Assembly: GCA_003313425.1 (NCBI GenBank)
Contig: NHZP01000022.1
Coordinates: forward strand, 744,001 to 808,000
Direction: 5' to 3'
From: Pseudopyrenochaeta lycopersici
Lineage: Eukaryota > Ascomycota > Dothideomycetes > Pleosporales > Pseudopyrenochaetaceae
DNA: 64,000 nt
Under the pieces are notes generated by a model, which saw nothing but the letters and a program-made list of their open reading frames with translations, ran no database searches and was not told the origin of the DNA. The first letter of the stretch is position 1. Each line of letters opens with the position of its first letter. Shown here one piece after another: positions 21,444 to 33,035 of the stretch. Position numbers and translations under genes: made by a program.

Positions 21444-23453
21444 ATGAAACCAGAAGTCGCATTATGTCCCTACGTCTACGAGCCTCTGCAGTCAGTCGAT
21501 CATATTCGCGTTATCGTCCTCGGGCCCGCAACGAGATTTGATGACCCATTGAAAATCAATATCATTCAGTATGACCGTAAAACCATGCATTTGAGGTCCC
21601 ACGAAAGATTTCCCGTTTACGAGGCAATGTCCTACACATGGGGCATCGAAAACTTTACACATCATATTACATGCGACGACACTACTAAACTGAGCATTAC
21701 GCCAAATGTGGACACAATGCTACGCTACTTACGCAAGAAAAATAAGCCGCGATATCTTTGGATTGATGCGATCTGCCTAAATCAGTCCGACGAAAACGAG
21801 AAGGCGATACAAATAGGCATGATGGGACACATTTACAAAGAAGCGAGGAAAGTCAACATCTGGCTGGGGGATGCAACTGCAACTACACCTAAAGTTCTTT
21901 CTATATTTGCTGCAATAGCGCCCCTAGTAAATTATGAAGACGAGGTCGATATTTTTCCGTGCTCAAGTGATGAGCTGGAGGTACGACACTTCAGAAGACC
22001 AGAGATCCGCAGGCACATCCGGCATAAGAAGCTTGATGAACGGACTATTGATCATATACGGCAATTGTTAAATGGAGTTCCACATCTAAATTCTGTAGGC
22101 TTGCAAGATTTCCTCGAGCGCCCCTGGTTTGGGAGACGATGGATACTTCAGGAGGCCTCCTTGAATCGACAAACAATGGTCCACTGCGGAAAATACAAAA
22201 TTCCATGGAGCTCTTTCAGCAGCGGGATCATGGGACTTCATGAATATAGAAAGGTTGAAGAGATGATTAAAACTTACAATCTCTCGGAAACCTCTTCGGA
22301 AGCAATTAGTGTAGTTGTCAGGCTCAATGATCGTGCGTCTGGCTTATTTGCCCTTTTGTGGGACTTTCACCTCTCCGAATGCCGCGAACCAGCCGATCGA
22401 ATAAGGTCTCTGTTCGGACTTGCCAATATTAATTGGACTAAGATGGATGTCGAACTTGCATCTTTAACCACATTTCCCTGGCCTAAGCTTTACGAAACCT
22501 ACACAAGACAGTCCTTGTCGAGCGAGTATCGAAACCAACATCAGATTCTAGCGCATGTTCTCGCGTTTGGTTCATTGGATGATGTGGATCCGGAAATACC
22601 TTCATATGTCCCAAATTGGTCGGGGACGAGGCGCTATACTGCTCTATTCGACTCATGGGCAAACATAGAACCATACTTCCCAAGGCCGCGAAGGTTCGTA
22701 AATTCCAGAAAAAAATACTTCTCGTTCGATGTTGGCCATCGTAAACATCTAGTATTCGCCCACAAGGCCGGAACTCAGACGCACTGGAGCGAAACCTGGC
22801 GCCCCATAGTTACCATGTTCGAACATTTTAGGCCGACGGACTCGAAATTCGTGAAAGCCCCTTCGAGGAGGAAATGGTTTCTTCATAGAAGCGACAGGGA
22901 AGAAGAAAGCAGACCGGAAACATTGCCACTAGACATCTACATCGACGCTTTACAGCGGCTTCTTAGCCCTGACTTGATGGCTAGTCTAAACGATACTGAG
23001 CCAAGCATCACGCCAGTCAAGGATTTTGAGAGCTTGGTACGATGGCTAACCGAGCAAAATCCATCGCGAGAGAACTTTGACCACCAGGAGTGGCCCCTTT
23101 GGATTCAACAGGTCTTCCAGGGCTTGCACACAGTGCTAGAGCGTTATTCTTTGCTTGTAATTGATGATAAGTCCTGGAAAGGGTCTACCAAAATCATTGC
23201 ACTAGGTCCATGTAATATCCAGATGCAAGACGAAGTGGCTAAATATGACGGACCGTTCCTTAAGCTGAAGTCAATATCATTAGGTATTGTCCTTAGACCA
23301 TGGAAGGACGGCATGTCTGACCCCGATCAGCATCCTAATTTCTATGGTCGGTTGTATAGAATTATTGGGCCTTGTTTCATCTTGACAGACGCGGGCTCCC
23401 CATGTTGGGGATCTGTACCTAGCAATGATTCATATCCGACGAATATCATCTAA
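21444..23453 (+). CDS. HET-domain (heterokaryon incompatibility) protein
   Basis: Single exon, 669 codons, ATG at 21444. The HET domain spans about residues 60-245: PVYEAMSYTWG, RYLWIDAICLNQSDENE, VNIWLGDAT, and ERPWFGRRWILQEASL. The ADRIRSLFGLA segment common in these proteins follows. The C-terminal half is divergent and ends without the usual HET C-terminal block, so the stop could be a late truncation. Function in non-self recognition is inferred from family only. It is unrelated in detail to the HET gene at the window start, so this is not a recent duplication. Confidence 0.9.
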   Translation: MKPEVALCPYVYEPLQSVDHIRVIVLGPATRFDDPLKINIIQYDRKTMHLRSHERFPVYEAMSYTWGIENFTHHITCDDTTKLSITPNVDTMLRYLRKKNKPRYLWIDAICLNQSDENEKAIQIGMMGHIYKEARKVNIWLGDATATTPKVLSIFAAIAPLVNYEDEVDIFPCSSDELEVRHFRRPEIRRHIRHKKLDERTIDHIRQLLNGVPHLNSVGLQDFLERPWFGRRWILQEASLNRQTMVHCGKYKIPWSSFSSGIMGLHEYRKVEEMIKTYNLSETSSEAISVVVRLNDRASGLFALLWDFHLSECREPADRIRSLFGLANINWTKMDVELASLTTFPWPKLYETYTRQSLSSEYRNQHQILAHVLAFGSLDDVDPEIPSYVPNWSGTRRYTALFDSWANIEPYFPRPRRFVNSRKKYFSFDVGHRKHLVFAHKAGTQTHWSETWRPIVTMFEHFRPTDSKFVKAPSRRKWFLHRSDREEESRPETLPLDIYIDALQRLLSPDLMASLNDTEPSITPVKDFESLVRWLTEQNPSRENFDHQEWPLWIQQVFQGLHTVLERYSLLVIDDKSWKGSTKIIALGPCNIQMQDEVAKYDGPFLKLKSISLGIVLRPWKDGMSDPDQHPNFYGRLYRIIGPCFILTDAGSPCWGSVPSNDSYPTNII

Positions 23454-24553
23454 ACCTATTTTGGTTGACAGAGTAGAGTATCGGACGTTACTCGACACTA
23501 TCTCCAGATATGGTTACTCTAAAGTTGATGGGCGCTATATAAATGTCATGTTACTCTCCCGAGATCGATTATGGCATCCTCGCAAAGCTAGAATCTACGC
23601 AAATAATACTAGACGATACAGGACCATTCGTATTGCTCAGTATCAGCGCCGATAAGATCACAAACGGCTATTAAATATATGAGGCTCAATGGCAAGTAAT
23701 AACATTACAAGCATTCGAACCTTTTCCTCTGTTAACAAAGGAAATTTTCCGAGGCTAATGATCTCTATATATTTTTGCAAATATCGTGTAATCTCAATTG
23801 TTTGTCCGCATCATCACCCTAGTATGGGTTCCTGGAGCAGTGCGCTTTCCCTTCTGATCGTTTACTCGTAGGACTTATTATTCTGTCTTATGAGCTCTAT
23901 GAATCATGAGAATGTTTACAGACATCTGTGCAAGGACTGGGACGACGTGACACGATTAAAAATGCTCAGACGTCTCAGCCATCGGCGAACGTCCGCCCGG
24001 CATAGGCTGCGATAGAGACCCTAGAGGCCCTCCACTTTCTTTGTGATACTTCTCTCTCGAACGCTTTATGTCGTCCCTCCGCTATTACGCACCAATACTT
24101 CTTGACTATTTCTGTCACGTTTGTAATCGTTGCTCCTGTTCAGATCGCGGAGTGGAAGGTTATTGCCACAATAAATTATGGTCTATAATGAAACAACATG
24201 ATAGAATGCAATGAAATGCGGAGTCTTACTCCTTTATTTGAGCAGAAAGAGTGAAATCATCGTGATGACGGCCTCGGACTTGATCTCGCAAATTGTGCAA
24301 GTATCAGATCTGGTAGATAAGCAAGAGCGAGTGCTCTCCCTTATACATCGGAGTAGCGCTCTCATCAATTGAATCTAGAAAACAGCTGTGTTTCTCTCCT
24401 TCCTTCTCTTCGGGCTTTCGGAACTGCAGCTACAATGGTGAGGTCAACGGTATTGCTGGTGTGGTTCTGCGACGCGAGCTGAGGAAGAAAGCACAGTAGA
24501 CCGAGTGGCAGGTTGCTACATATTATGCTCGAGTCGAGCTGTTACCAATTCCT
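23454..24553. other. Intergenic, AT-rich
   Basis: 1.1 kb between the HET gene and the convergent BMT6 gene. A 76-codon frame starting inside the HET gene runs to 23655, but in another phase and without a motif. Nothing else coding was seen. Confidence 0.4.
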
Positions 24554-25627
24554 CTACAGCCGCCTATAAAGATGCAACTGCATCCGCATATTCTCAAGCT
24601 CGATTGGATATGTCAACGCAGGGTCAAGCCTGAACCATCTGCTCTCATCTTCCTGCACCTTCTCCCACATAACAACTTCTTGTTTCCCTCTCTCATCCTT
24701 GCCGCCGGCCTGCTTCAGCAAAGTATGATCCAGCAGCCACTGCATGGGATACTTCTTTTCAGCTCCATTCAAGGTGACAGAAGAGTAGCTACCCGGGCTA
24801 TCAATCACCAAAAATAGGCTTCCAGGCTTCATGGCCTCTGTCATGCTCAGTAAAAATCTTTGAGTCAAAGAGATGGATGTCGAGTATAATTCATTGAGCG
24901 TGAATAGTAGCGTGACTAAATTGGCGTCCGATAGGCGGGAAGATCCCTCGTTTGTATATGCTGTGAAGACATCCTGGTGATAAAATGATATGTCGATATC
25001 TTCTGGGCTGATGAGTTGGCGATTCGAAGCTTGTGCGGCCGCCGACGCATACTTGGACAACGGAGGGGCTGTTGTAATGTGTTTGGCGAGATTCTCGACC
25101 ACCGCCGTCCAATCCGCAATATCAACTGCCAGAGACTCTACTCTGATCGCGCTCTGCTCTTCATCACTCTCCTCTGATTTTGACAAAAGAGCCTGCAACC
25201 CTGCTAAGGCCACAATCTCTGCGCCTGCTCCTCCGCCCAGACACACGACTTTCTGACCAATTTTAGCTTCTTCTTTTGCACCCATTGCAGACCACAAGTG
25301 CTCTCGGAGACTCCAGAAAACGTCTAGATAACCCAACGCTCGGCTCGGACTCCATCTCGCTGCGTACGCTTCGAGATACTCCGTTTTCCCGAAAGCGGTC
25401 GCGAAGTCCCGATTATATAAATGACCTTTGACTTCTTGCAGTAGAGGATGAATGTCTGTTTCAAACCGCTCCGCGAACGAGTTCCGAAAAATGTTTAGAA
25501 GAAGTTGCTGTAGTTCGAATGGGATAGGTGATGACACAACTGATTCGACCTCGCGTTTCGGTTGCTTCACCTTCGTTGGCTCCCTCTTGGCCTTTCTCCT
25601 TGCATTAACTTTGGAATTTGGCGCCAT
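24554..25627 (-). CDS. BMT6: 25S rRNA (uridine-N3)-methyltransferase, Bmt6 type
   Basis: Single exon, 357 codons, ATG at 25627, close to the yeast Bmt6 length. The start is a basic, probably nucleolar-targeting segment (NARRKAKREPTKVKQPKR). A SAM-binding glycine loop VVCLGGGAGAEIVALAG is at about residues 126-142, followed by DIADWTAVV and a later LVTLLFTLNELYSTS / FLVIDSPGSYS, as in the Bmt6 family that methylates U2843 in yeast 25S rRNA. It is divergent from the CMD-like gene with only 231 bp between starts. The family call is good; the exact target uridine here is inferred. Confidence 0.87.
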   Translation of the reverse strand: MAPNSKVNARRKAKREPTKVKQPKREVESVVSSPIPFELQQLLLNIFRNSFAERFETDIHPLLQEVKGHLYNRDFATAFGKTEYLEAYAARWSPSRALGYLDVFWSLREHLWSAMGAKEEAKIGQKVVCLGGGAGAEIVALAGLQALLSKSEESDEEQSAIRVESLAVDIADWTAVVENLAKHITTAPPLSKYASAAAQASNRQLISPEDIDISFYHQDVFTAYTNEGSSRLSDANLVTLLFTLNELYSTSISLTQRFLLSMTEAMKPGSLFLVIDSPGSYSSVTLNGAEKKYPMQWLLDHTLLKQAGGKDERGKQEVVMWEKVQEDESRWFRLDPALTYPIELENMRMQLHLYRRL

Positions 25628-25858
25628 AGTGGACTACTCTAATGAGTACTGATGGTGGGCCAAATGATGACTGAGGTGAAAGTCTCGTTACGACTTCGGC
25701 TAAGCGAAATGCCCTCATTGGCAGGTGCTTAGCTTCCTCGGAATCATTCCGATCTAATGCCGATGACTGGACATAAAAGACTGGCGACCTGCTGTCCGCT
25801 CATCTTTCAGAAGGAAGTTTGCAACATCATTGTTCTTCAACATTCAATCGTCATCATC

Positions 25859-26610
25859 ATGCGTCTTCCATATATTCCCGACCCTCCAACGTTTACGAAC
25901 GATGACGATAAAGCCGTTGTTGAGCGAGTAAAGCAAAGGCGTGGCGATAAAGGGCTCATTGCATTGGATCGTACTCTTTTGCATGCTCCACCGGTTGCAG
26001 ATGGATGGTACGTGAATCTCAAAATTCTGATTTGTTGAAAACATGTGGCATTATATTGAAGAAATATCATCGCTTGGAAGGTTTCTGATTCATCTAGGAA
26101 CTCTTTTCTTGGTGCCATTCGCACAAAGACTAGCCTCCCAACGTCAATTCGCGAAACAGCAATCTGCCGCGTAGCTGTGCTAAATAGAGCATGGTATGAG
26201 TGGGAGTCACATTCACCCATTCTCCGCTCCGCCCCAGGTAAGTGACTAATTAGGTCCTATTATTTCTTGGTCTTCTTCTCAACCCAACCTTGCAACTTCG
26301 TCTTATAATTATGACAGACATAACCGACGCACACGTTGAGGCTGTTCTCAAGTCGGCACCACGGAACGTCCAGGATGGCATCTTGAACGCAGCGCATGCA
26401 GCAGTACTCTCATACACAGATGCGATGACGCTCGATGTGCAAGTCAGTGATGATGTGTTCTCGAGGCTGAAAGAATCGTTTGACGAGAAAGAGGTTGTGG
26501 AAATAACTGCGACAATTGCGGCGTATAACTGCGTGAGTCGGTTCTTGGTAGCTTTGGATGTTGGCGAAAGAAATGCGCAGCAAGGGCCGAAGGAGGGGGG
26601 AAAAGAGTGA
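25859..26610 (+). CDS. Carboxymuconolactone decarboxylase/AhpD-like protein
   Basis: Three exons, 25859-26007, 26098-26237 and 26318-26610, give 193 residues starting MRLPYIPDPP; both introns are GT-AG and restore the frame (G/W split and G/D split). The CMD fold is suggested by LLHAPPVADGWNSFLGAIR, then SIRETAICRVAVLNRAWYEW and ESHSPILRSA, and a C-terminal helix pair VVEITATIAAYNCVSRFLVAL. The CxxC pair of peroxidatic AhpD enzymes is absent, so a peroxidase role is unlikely; small fungal members are of unknown substrate. The frame in the track of the first exon could start further upstream, but MRLPY matches the family start. Confidence 0.83.
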
Positions 26611-26719
26611 GGAAGAGTGCACGGGGTTTGGTGATGTTGCACAACTTAAATCGGACCTGTCTCACGTATAATATTAGGTTTATTTTTCAAATTGGTTGTA
26701 TAACTGGGTAGCAACCCCA

Positions 26720-28866
26720 TCATGACCTTCCAGACCTTCTAAACGCTTTGGGAAACCCGAAGAACGATCTTACGCCATCTTTCTCTTGATCATACTCCAC
26801 GGATTGTGCCCGCGCTGTTGTTCCATGCCTTTTCTCTCTCTGTTCGTCGTTGATTTTCTCCAACTCTCCACTTCCCACGCTTGAACATGCATTAACTTGA
26901 CTTGGGATGATAGAAGCAGGTCGTGGACTCAACGCTGTAGGAGGCTCCACAGTGATGCTCACCCCATGCATCCCACCAATGCCATCTCCCCCCGCGTCCA
27001 TCTCATACATTTGCTCCTTTTCGCTACCGTCAGCTTCGTGCGGCATGCTTTCACTGCTCAATTCGAACTTTCCGCCTTCCGGCGCCTCGACACGTTGATT
27101 CCCCCGAAGCTCGTACTTGGTGCTATTAGGGAGCTCTGTGATAGACGCTGCTTTGTGTGAATGGTATGCGTGGAGCGAATCATCTGGGCTACCATGTTGG
27201 ATGTCATCGAGCTGGATTGGCGACTTTTGTATCGGACGATGGCGACGTATGTGGAAGAAGATTGCTAATGCGATGGCCATAATACCTGCAGTACTACCGA
27301 TAGCTATACCTGCAATTGCACCTGCGTTTAGATTTCTCCTACCGGGCCTGTCGTTACCGATAGACACGACCTTCACAGTGCTGGTCCCTGAGTCCCATTT
27401 GCATGGCCACACGGAGAAGTTTTGACGCTCATAGTCTGCAATGAGGTATGCTTCTTGTAAAAAAGTGCGACCCAGAGTATACTGCGTCTCATTCGCGGCA
27501 CGCTTCAGAGGAAAATAGAAAATTGACTCGTTAGCATATTGGCCGCCACCAAAGGGCCAAGATACATTTAAATCGAATGCTGAATAGGGAAAAGTGATGG
27601 AAACTGCCTTATCGTTGGATTCAGCAGGAAGAATTGGGGAAAGGCTGAAGGAAATGCTTGGATTAAGTTCGAGTAGATTGGAGTGTTGTTCTGAACTGAG
27701 AGTGTACAGCTCGGTTTTGAAATCCCAAGTTAAGCCAAATGCGGACTCGAAAGCTTCGCATGCACTCATTGGTAGCCAGAGGTGCGGTACAGTCGAGTCA
27801 ATGAGGGCGTATATTCCATCATTGAGAAGCTTTGTCTCGGCCGTAGATGAAGTAGTATTACTAGTCGTGACAGATGATACACCTACAAGGAAACTTCGAG
27901 CGACATCCTCATAGAATGGAAAGGATAAATCAGGAGTGGTGCTGGATGGTTTTGTGAAGCGAGACTCATCATAACCTCCAAGCACGAGCGATCCGTAGAC
28001 TGAATTTAGTCCTGTAGCTGTGTCAACTTAGGGGAATAGAGCAGGCGTCACTGTCTTAAGAATAAAGAAATGTAAGATGACGACAGTGCACTTACGGTAC
28101 TGAGCTCCGGCCGTGTAGGCCCACGACAGGCTGGGTATATCATTCTGATCCTTTAGCGCCTGAATGAAGCTGGTTTGGGGGTTGTTCTGCATGTTTCCAA
28201 AGTTTATCGGTGATGGATTGAGTCCCAGGGCGCCAAGCCACGTAAAATCGGTATCCCCAATACCTGCAACAATTGATTGATTGACTGTTGGACCTTTCGA
28301 ACCCGGCCATCCCAGGCTGACGACATCCCAGCCGTATTCGCCATAGACTTGCCGACCAAGAAGGTTTTCCTCTACACCTAACTCGAAGAAGGCGGTGGAT
28401 CCTAGCGAGGTCGGAATCCATGTACTTGACATGGAGCGTTGAAAGGTCTTTCCGCGGGAAGCAGGGCAGTCTGCGACGGGCACTTCGTTGCACCCTGGAT
28501 CCGCATAAACTACCCAAGTGGACGATGATGCTGTCGAAGGCAGCACACGAACTTCTTGAGACGAGCTGCCGACTTGGATTACGAAAGAAGACCAGGGGCC
28601 ATCGTTGCCTTCCCAGAATTGAGACACCCTGTGAAAAGTTAGTTTGTGCTTCGTTCGGTTTGGACGTAACCGTACTTAGCGACAATAGGAGCTGGCCTGT
28701 TCGTATTCTCTTGTCGCTGGACTAGAGCATCTCCACCTCTTTTTAGATTCTGCACGGTTGATGGCTGCCTTTCCGCCATGCCGTTGCCAATTGGCACGAG
28801 CGCGGCTACATGTCGAAAAGCGAGCGACAAGATGCCAACGCTGCCATGCACGAAGGGTTTAACCAT
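26720..28866 (-). CDS. Membrane-anchored aspartyl-protease-like protein (A1 fold)
   Basis: Three exons, 28866-28676, 28628-28096 and 28026-26720, encode 676 residues. Introns are 47 and 69 bp, GT-AG, with frames restored (AAG and CTT split codons). An N-terminal hydrophobic segment (GILSLAFRHVAALVPIG) suggests secretion. The pepsin-like fold is visible, including YGEYGWDVVSLG and LGALGLNPSP. The first active-site loop is VLPSTASSSTW instead of the usual DTGS, so the first Asp is missing; the second reads ALIDSTVPHLWLP. A transmembrane helix lies at about residues 476-500 (AGAIAGIAIGSTAGIMAIAL), followed by a roughly 170-residue hydrophilic cytoplasmic tail. It is probably a surface protein without proteolytic activity, perhaps a sensor; that role is inference. 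Confidence 0.85.
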
Positions 28867-29832
28867 CTTGTACGGTCAAATGAGCAGTGCAAAGTAAGCG
28901 ATCGAAGCCATGAATATTGAAGGGACGGAAGACAACGAGCGGCTACCGGGCGGGCGGTATTTCACTGGTATGGGTCGTCTAGTCTAGCGACATCTACGCA
29001 GCATGTGAGTGGCTCTGAAAGTGATACCGAAGTTCAATGCAAGGATTTCAAGTTGTGCATATCTGGGTCAGTAGTCAGCGAGGTAGGGCATGACTCTGCA
29101 AAGCCTTCCAGGTGAAGCAGAGATCGGTGATCCATGTGGGCTGGCTAAATGGGGAGGACGCCCATCTACCCTATCATAAGCTTCTATAGATAGATATAGC
29201 GTAGTGAGTACGGCAAGAGTGTAAAAGACGGCAGGTTTGATGTTAGCGAGCGATAGTCTTCTCGTGGTATGGCTTACTGAGCGGCCACTAAACGAACACT
29301 AGCCTGTACCAGGCACAAGCCTAACGCCTCACCCTTAACCATGTCAGACCCCGTAAGCCACATCTTTCTCAGCCTGTTGCATTCCTGGCGAAGATTGCTT
29401 CTCACAGTGCCTTGTACGATTATGCTTCAGTTTTCATCTCTCACTTGGCGTGAGTTGAGCCTCATTGAGACAAATATTGAGGACTGATAGAGCCTAAAAA
29501 AGCATTCTGTTTGTTGCCATCGTTCGAGCATATTTCACTGTCTTTAAGAGTAATGTGATGACGCACGGTCTGTTAGAGGCATATAAGAGACGCGGCAGTG
29601 GTCTAATGGACGATTGGATGTAATTGTGGATATAATATTAAGTGCTCTGTAGGCACATTATAACATGGGAAATAATGCTACTATACACTTTCAGCTTCGA
29701 AGACTTCAGAAGCCATCATTAGCCACTGCCATTCATCACACCTTGCCCAATACATCGTCGTCATTACTGCAATTCGATCCACCGGACGGAGACAATTCTA
29801 TGTGGCCTCCCACCCCAATCAAGTCCTTGGAC
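28867..29832. other. Intergenic, no gene recognised
   Basis: About 970 bp between the start of the protease-like gene and the stop of PHS1. It should hold the promoter of the protease-like gene. No open frame of note and no repeat recognised. Confidence 0.45.
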
Positions 29833-30658
29833 CTATAGGCTTCGACTCGACTCCCGTTGTATCCTCCTCCTCTGCTTCAACATATGTGTGAACAAGATAT
29901 ACGATCCGGGTACGTAAATCGCCAAGATTGCCCACAGCGCATAACCATACTCGACGCGAAGATTATTCGCGAGAGGGATGGCGTTATAGACCAACCAGCA
30001 CTCACTCGCTATGCCGAGGGGATAGAGGACCATGAAAGTATTGTAGCGTAGCCTGATAAACAAGGAAAAAGATAATTAGCTCCCAGCTCGTGTAGGATTA
30101 GGTCACGGAGATTGGGGGATTTTCTTACCATGTCCACAGCTTTGGCACTCCAACCCCAGAAAGGCTGAAGACGAAGTAACTATACCGTACAACTTCTGTG
30201 AAAGACCAGGCAAGCAGCATCGTCGCGTAGGCCGGACTGTGCTGCGTGCTCTGTGGGAAGTTGTACGCGATGCCCCAGACTAACAAAACTCGACTGGCGA
30301 CTTGCATAAGCGTGGTCATCAAGGGCGCTCGCACGATTCCGACAAGACTGTGCAGAACTTCCAACCCTGCAAGACTTTGTGTCAGTCTCGTATACGTGTC
30401 CAACTCGTTGAAGACCTTCCCACTGCCCAGTGCCTCGAGGCCACCGAAGCCATTCTGCTTTCCAAATCCCAGGACGCTGGCTTTTCTCGCGTTCAGAATT
30501 TCATTTGCGCCGATGGTGACAGTCTTGTAGAGCACACCTGCCCATAATGCTGCTGAGACAGCGTTATAGGCGAGGAGGTAGGAGTTCTTGATTGGCGAAG
30601 GTGAGGCCGCAGGCTTCGCCTTACGCGTCGTGGTGGAGGTGGTGTGCTTCGGCGCCAT
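29833..30658 (-). CDS. PHS1: Very-long-chain (3R)-3-hydroxyacyl-CoA dehydratase
   Basis: Two exons, 30658-30129 and 30052-29833, with a TG/G split Trp codon, give 249 residues. The start is MAPKHTTS; the frame upstream has no ATG. This PTPLA/HACD enzyme performs the dehydration step of very-long-chain fatty acid elongation in the ER membrane. The family motif LLAWSFTEVVRYSYFVF, carrying the catalytic region, is present, along with YNTFMVLYPLGIASE and about six hydrophobic helices. The tail KQRRRIQRESSRSL is basic, consistent with ER retention. A Thr/Lys-rich N-terminal extension of about 30 residues makes it longer than the 217-residue yeast protein. Confidence 0.94.
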
Positions 30659-31456
30659 CGTTGCAGCTCTTGTCCTCCTCAACTTGCTTTGGAACTGTGT
30701 GGGAGTCGAGTGATCTCTCGTTTACTTTGAGATGCGTTTGCTTTGGTGAGGCAATTGTATTGGCCTCAGGCTTCAAGTGGAGATCACAAGTGAGATTTCT
30801 CAACACACCCGAGCCGAGGGTACCTGAAGCATCCCTGTCCGCTTGGCGCTGCTAAGGCCGCTATGTCCGTTCAGAAGCTGTGCGATGAGATCATTTCTCA
30901 CATTTTTGAATCAGTTTTTGATTCTCGAGATGTTGAATAAATTCTGTGGAAAGCGTGTTGGAATAACTGAAAAAGGGCATTGTTGTAGATGTCATTATAT
31001 TCATTCAGATGCCAAATATACATATACACATAACAATCCATCATCATCGCCCCCACAGTATCGACTTCCTCGTATACCGAGAGGATTGTATACCCAAGGT
31101 CAGTATACTGCCTGGGTCTTGGATGCGTAGTAAAGGGAACAATCAGAAGCGCCTGGATGCTGCCGAATAGCCACTCAGTTGTAGGGGCTGGAGCCAGGAC
31201 CAAAAGAAACGCCATGCTATGCAAACGTGAACATATTCGAACAAACCATGAACTGGGATGATTATAGGAAACCGAATGTAAGGAAACCTGCCATGTTGCC
31301 GACAATAGAAAACCAATGGTGCGTAAGCCAGAATATGTGTGGGTATCATCGAATATGCCTCCCAAACTAAGAATCGCCCTTGAGATCCCAAACTGGAAGG
31401 ACCTTGTCGTGCTACCTTAAGGAAAGGCGCCCAGCATCCGGTTCAAAGTAGGTGGA
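30659..31456. other. Intergenic, no gene recognised
   Basis: About 800 bp carrying the PHS1 promoter and the 3' UTR of the Slx5-like gene. Overlapping short frames on the minus strand (to 155 codons) have no motif and no convincing start. Confidence 0.45.
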
Positions 31457-33035
31457 TTACAGAAAAACCTGGATCATGGCCTTCCGGTTTGTCACACTCT
31501 TGCCGCAGCCACTGACCTGGCACTCCTTGAATGGCTTCGTATTTGCAGGTCTCTCTTTGCCCTTCGCACTTCGCCTGGCAGATCGATTTGCTGTGCACTC
31601 GCCGCAGTATACCTGAAGGACCAATTAGACGGATGCCCAGAGCGCCATGATGATGAATGAGAAAACTTACGTGACCACAACCTTTCACAACCCACACCTG
31701 CTTCTTAATCTCGTCTTGCCCAACACAAAGCTCACCTTCGCAATTCGGACAGACGAGCACATCGTTCTCCTCTGGGCTCCTCGTAAACCCCTCTGGCGCC
31801 TTCCCAGGGGCTTCATACGTTGGCGGTGGTGGATCTGCTGTTCGGCCTCCCGGTATGCCCATGTCGAAGCCAAGCATATTGAAGTCGAGCGTGGGCGCGA
31901 CGAATGCGCCTACACGGATGTGGGCATGGGCTCTCGGTGCCGCGCGAGGCGGAACAACGGGTCCACGGTGTAAGCGGTCGGCTGTGCGATTGATTTGAGC
32001 GTTGAAGCGGTCGACTTGTGCACGAAGATGTGTGAATCTGCCATTCATGGTGCCCAGCAGATCCATTACGGTGTGGAGTTCTTGACTTCTGCGTCTCCGA
32101 GCCTCCTCCGGCGGCAATGCATTCTCCCGTACAAATTCCACTTCATCTCCATCTAAATTGCTGTGGGCGAATACGAACGGCTCACGATGTGGTGGGTCTA
32201 TTCTTCGAGAGGAGATGAACTCGATCTCTGGTGACCCTGGTTCTGGCGCTTGTGGTGTCGCCATTCTCCACTCTTCGTCACCATTATCCAGGTCAATGAT
32301 AATGTCCATGCCCCGCGGCAAGCGAGGCGCCCCGTTGGTGGCAGGGCGGCTGGGGTTCAAGTATTGTTGGCCCTCCCCATTACTGCCTTGTGACGCCGAG
32401 TTGCCGTCCCGACTGGCACCATATCCCGAGTCATCGGCCGTGAGGTCGATAATGTCCTCGTCCCTGCTCAAGTCGATAGCCATGTCTTCCAAGTCCTCCA
32501 AGTCGTCTTCTTCTCCAGTCAAGTCGACAGACGCCGCATCCTGCTCTCTTGCTAACCCTACAGGCCGCCTGTAATCGAGGCCATCGCCTGCAAATCGCCT
32601 TGGCGCTGAAGAGGCCATATTTCCCACTTGTGGAAGGTGTAACCCTGAGTGATGGGGGTGTAGCGCGCTGGTGGAAGAGGGGCGGGGGCTCTGAGGGGGT
32701 TCATGTGGGTTCACAGGGTTGTAGATGGAGGAGAGTCGAGGCGCAGGGTCGAACGCAGGTGCTTCTTGGTCGTCGTAGTTCTGGTAGCGAGGTGCCGGGT
32801 CGTAGTCGTAAAGCGGGAGAGACGAGTGGAAGGAGATGCTGGATGCGCCCGTGTTGGAGGCGCGGTTTAAACTCCAGGGCGGTGAGGCAGGTTGTTCTTG
32901 TCCTTCCATTTGGGCATGTGAGCGCTGCAAAACTCTCTGTCAGCCCATATTCACCCCCCAGACTGAGGTTCCACCGGCACCGGCACTGGCACTCACCTTC
33001 TGTCTGTGCGTGTACCCGAACGGCAGCTCCTCCAT
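31457..33035 (-). CDS. SUMO-targeted ubiquitin ligase subunit, Slx5/Rfp1-like RING protein
   Basis: Three exons, 33035-32997, 32924-31671 and 31612-31457, all in phase 0 with GTGAGT and GTAAGT donors, encode 482 residues beginning MEELPFGYTHRQK. Without splicing the last intron the RING would be broken. The RING is C405-C408, C429-H431, C434-C437, C462-C467. Upstream, residues 146-226 hold four SUMO-interacting-like motifs flanked by acids: VDLTGEEDD, AIDLSRDED, IIDLTADD and IIIDLDNGDEE, plus IEFIS at about 257. This combination is that of nuclear STUbLs such as fission yeast Rfp1/Rfp2 and yeast Slx5, which ubiquitinate poly-SUMOylated proteins in genome maintenance. Yeast Slx5 works with Slx8. 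The family assignment is from architecture; the middle is disordered and poorly conserved. Confidence 0.82.

Noticed and set aside
28140..28685. 181-codon minus-strand frame
   Set aside because: Frame-shifted shadow of exon 2 of the aspartyl-protease-like gene.
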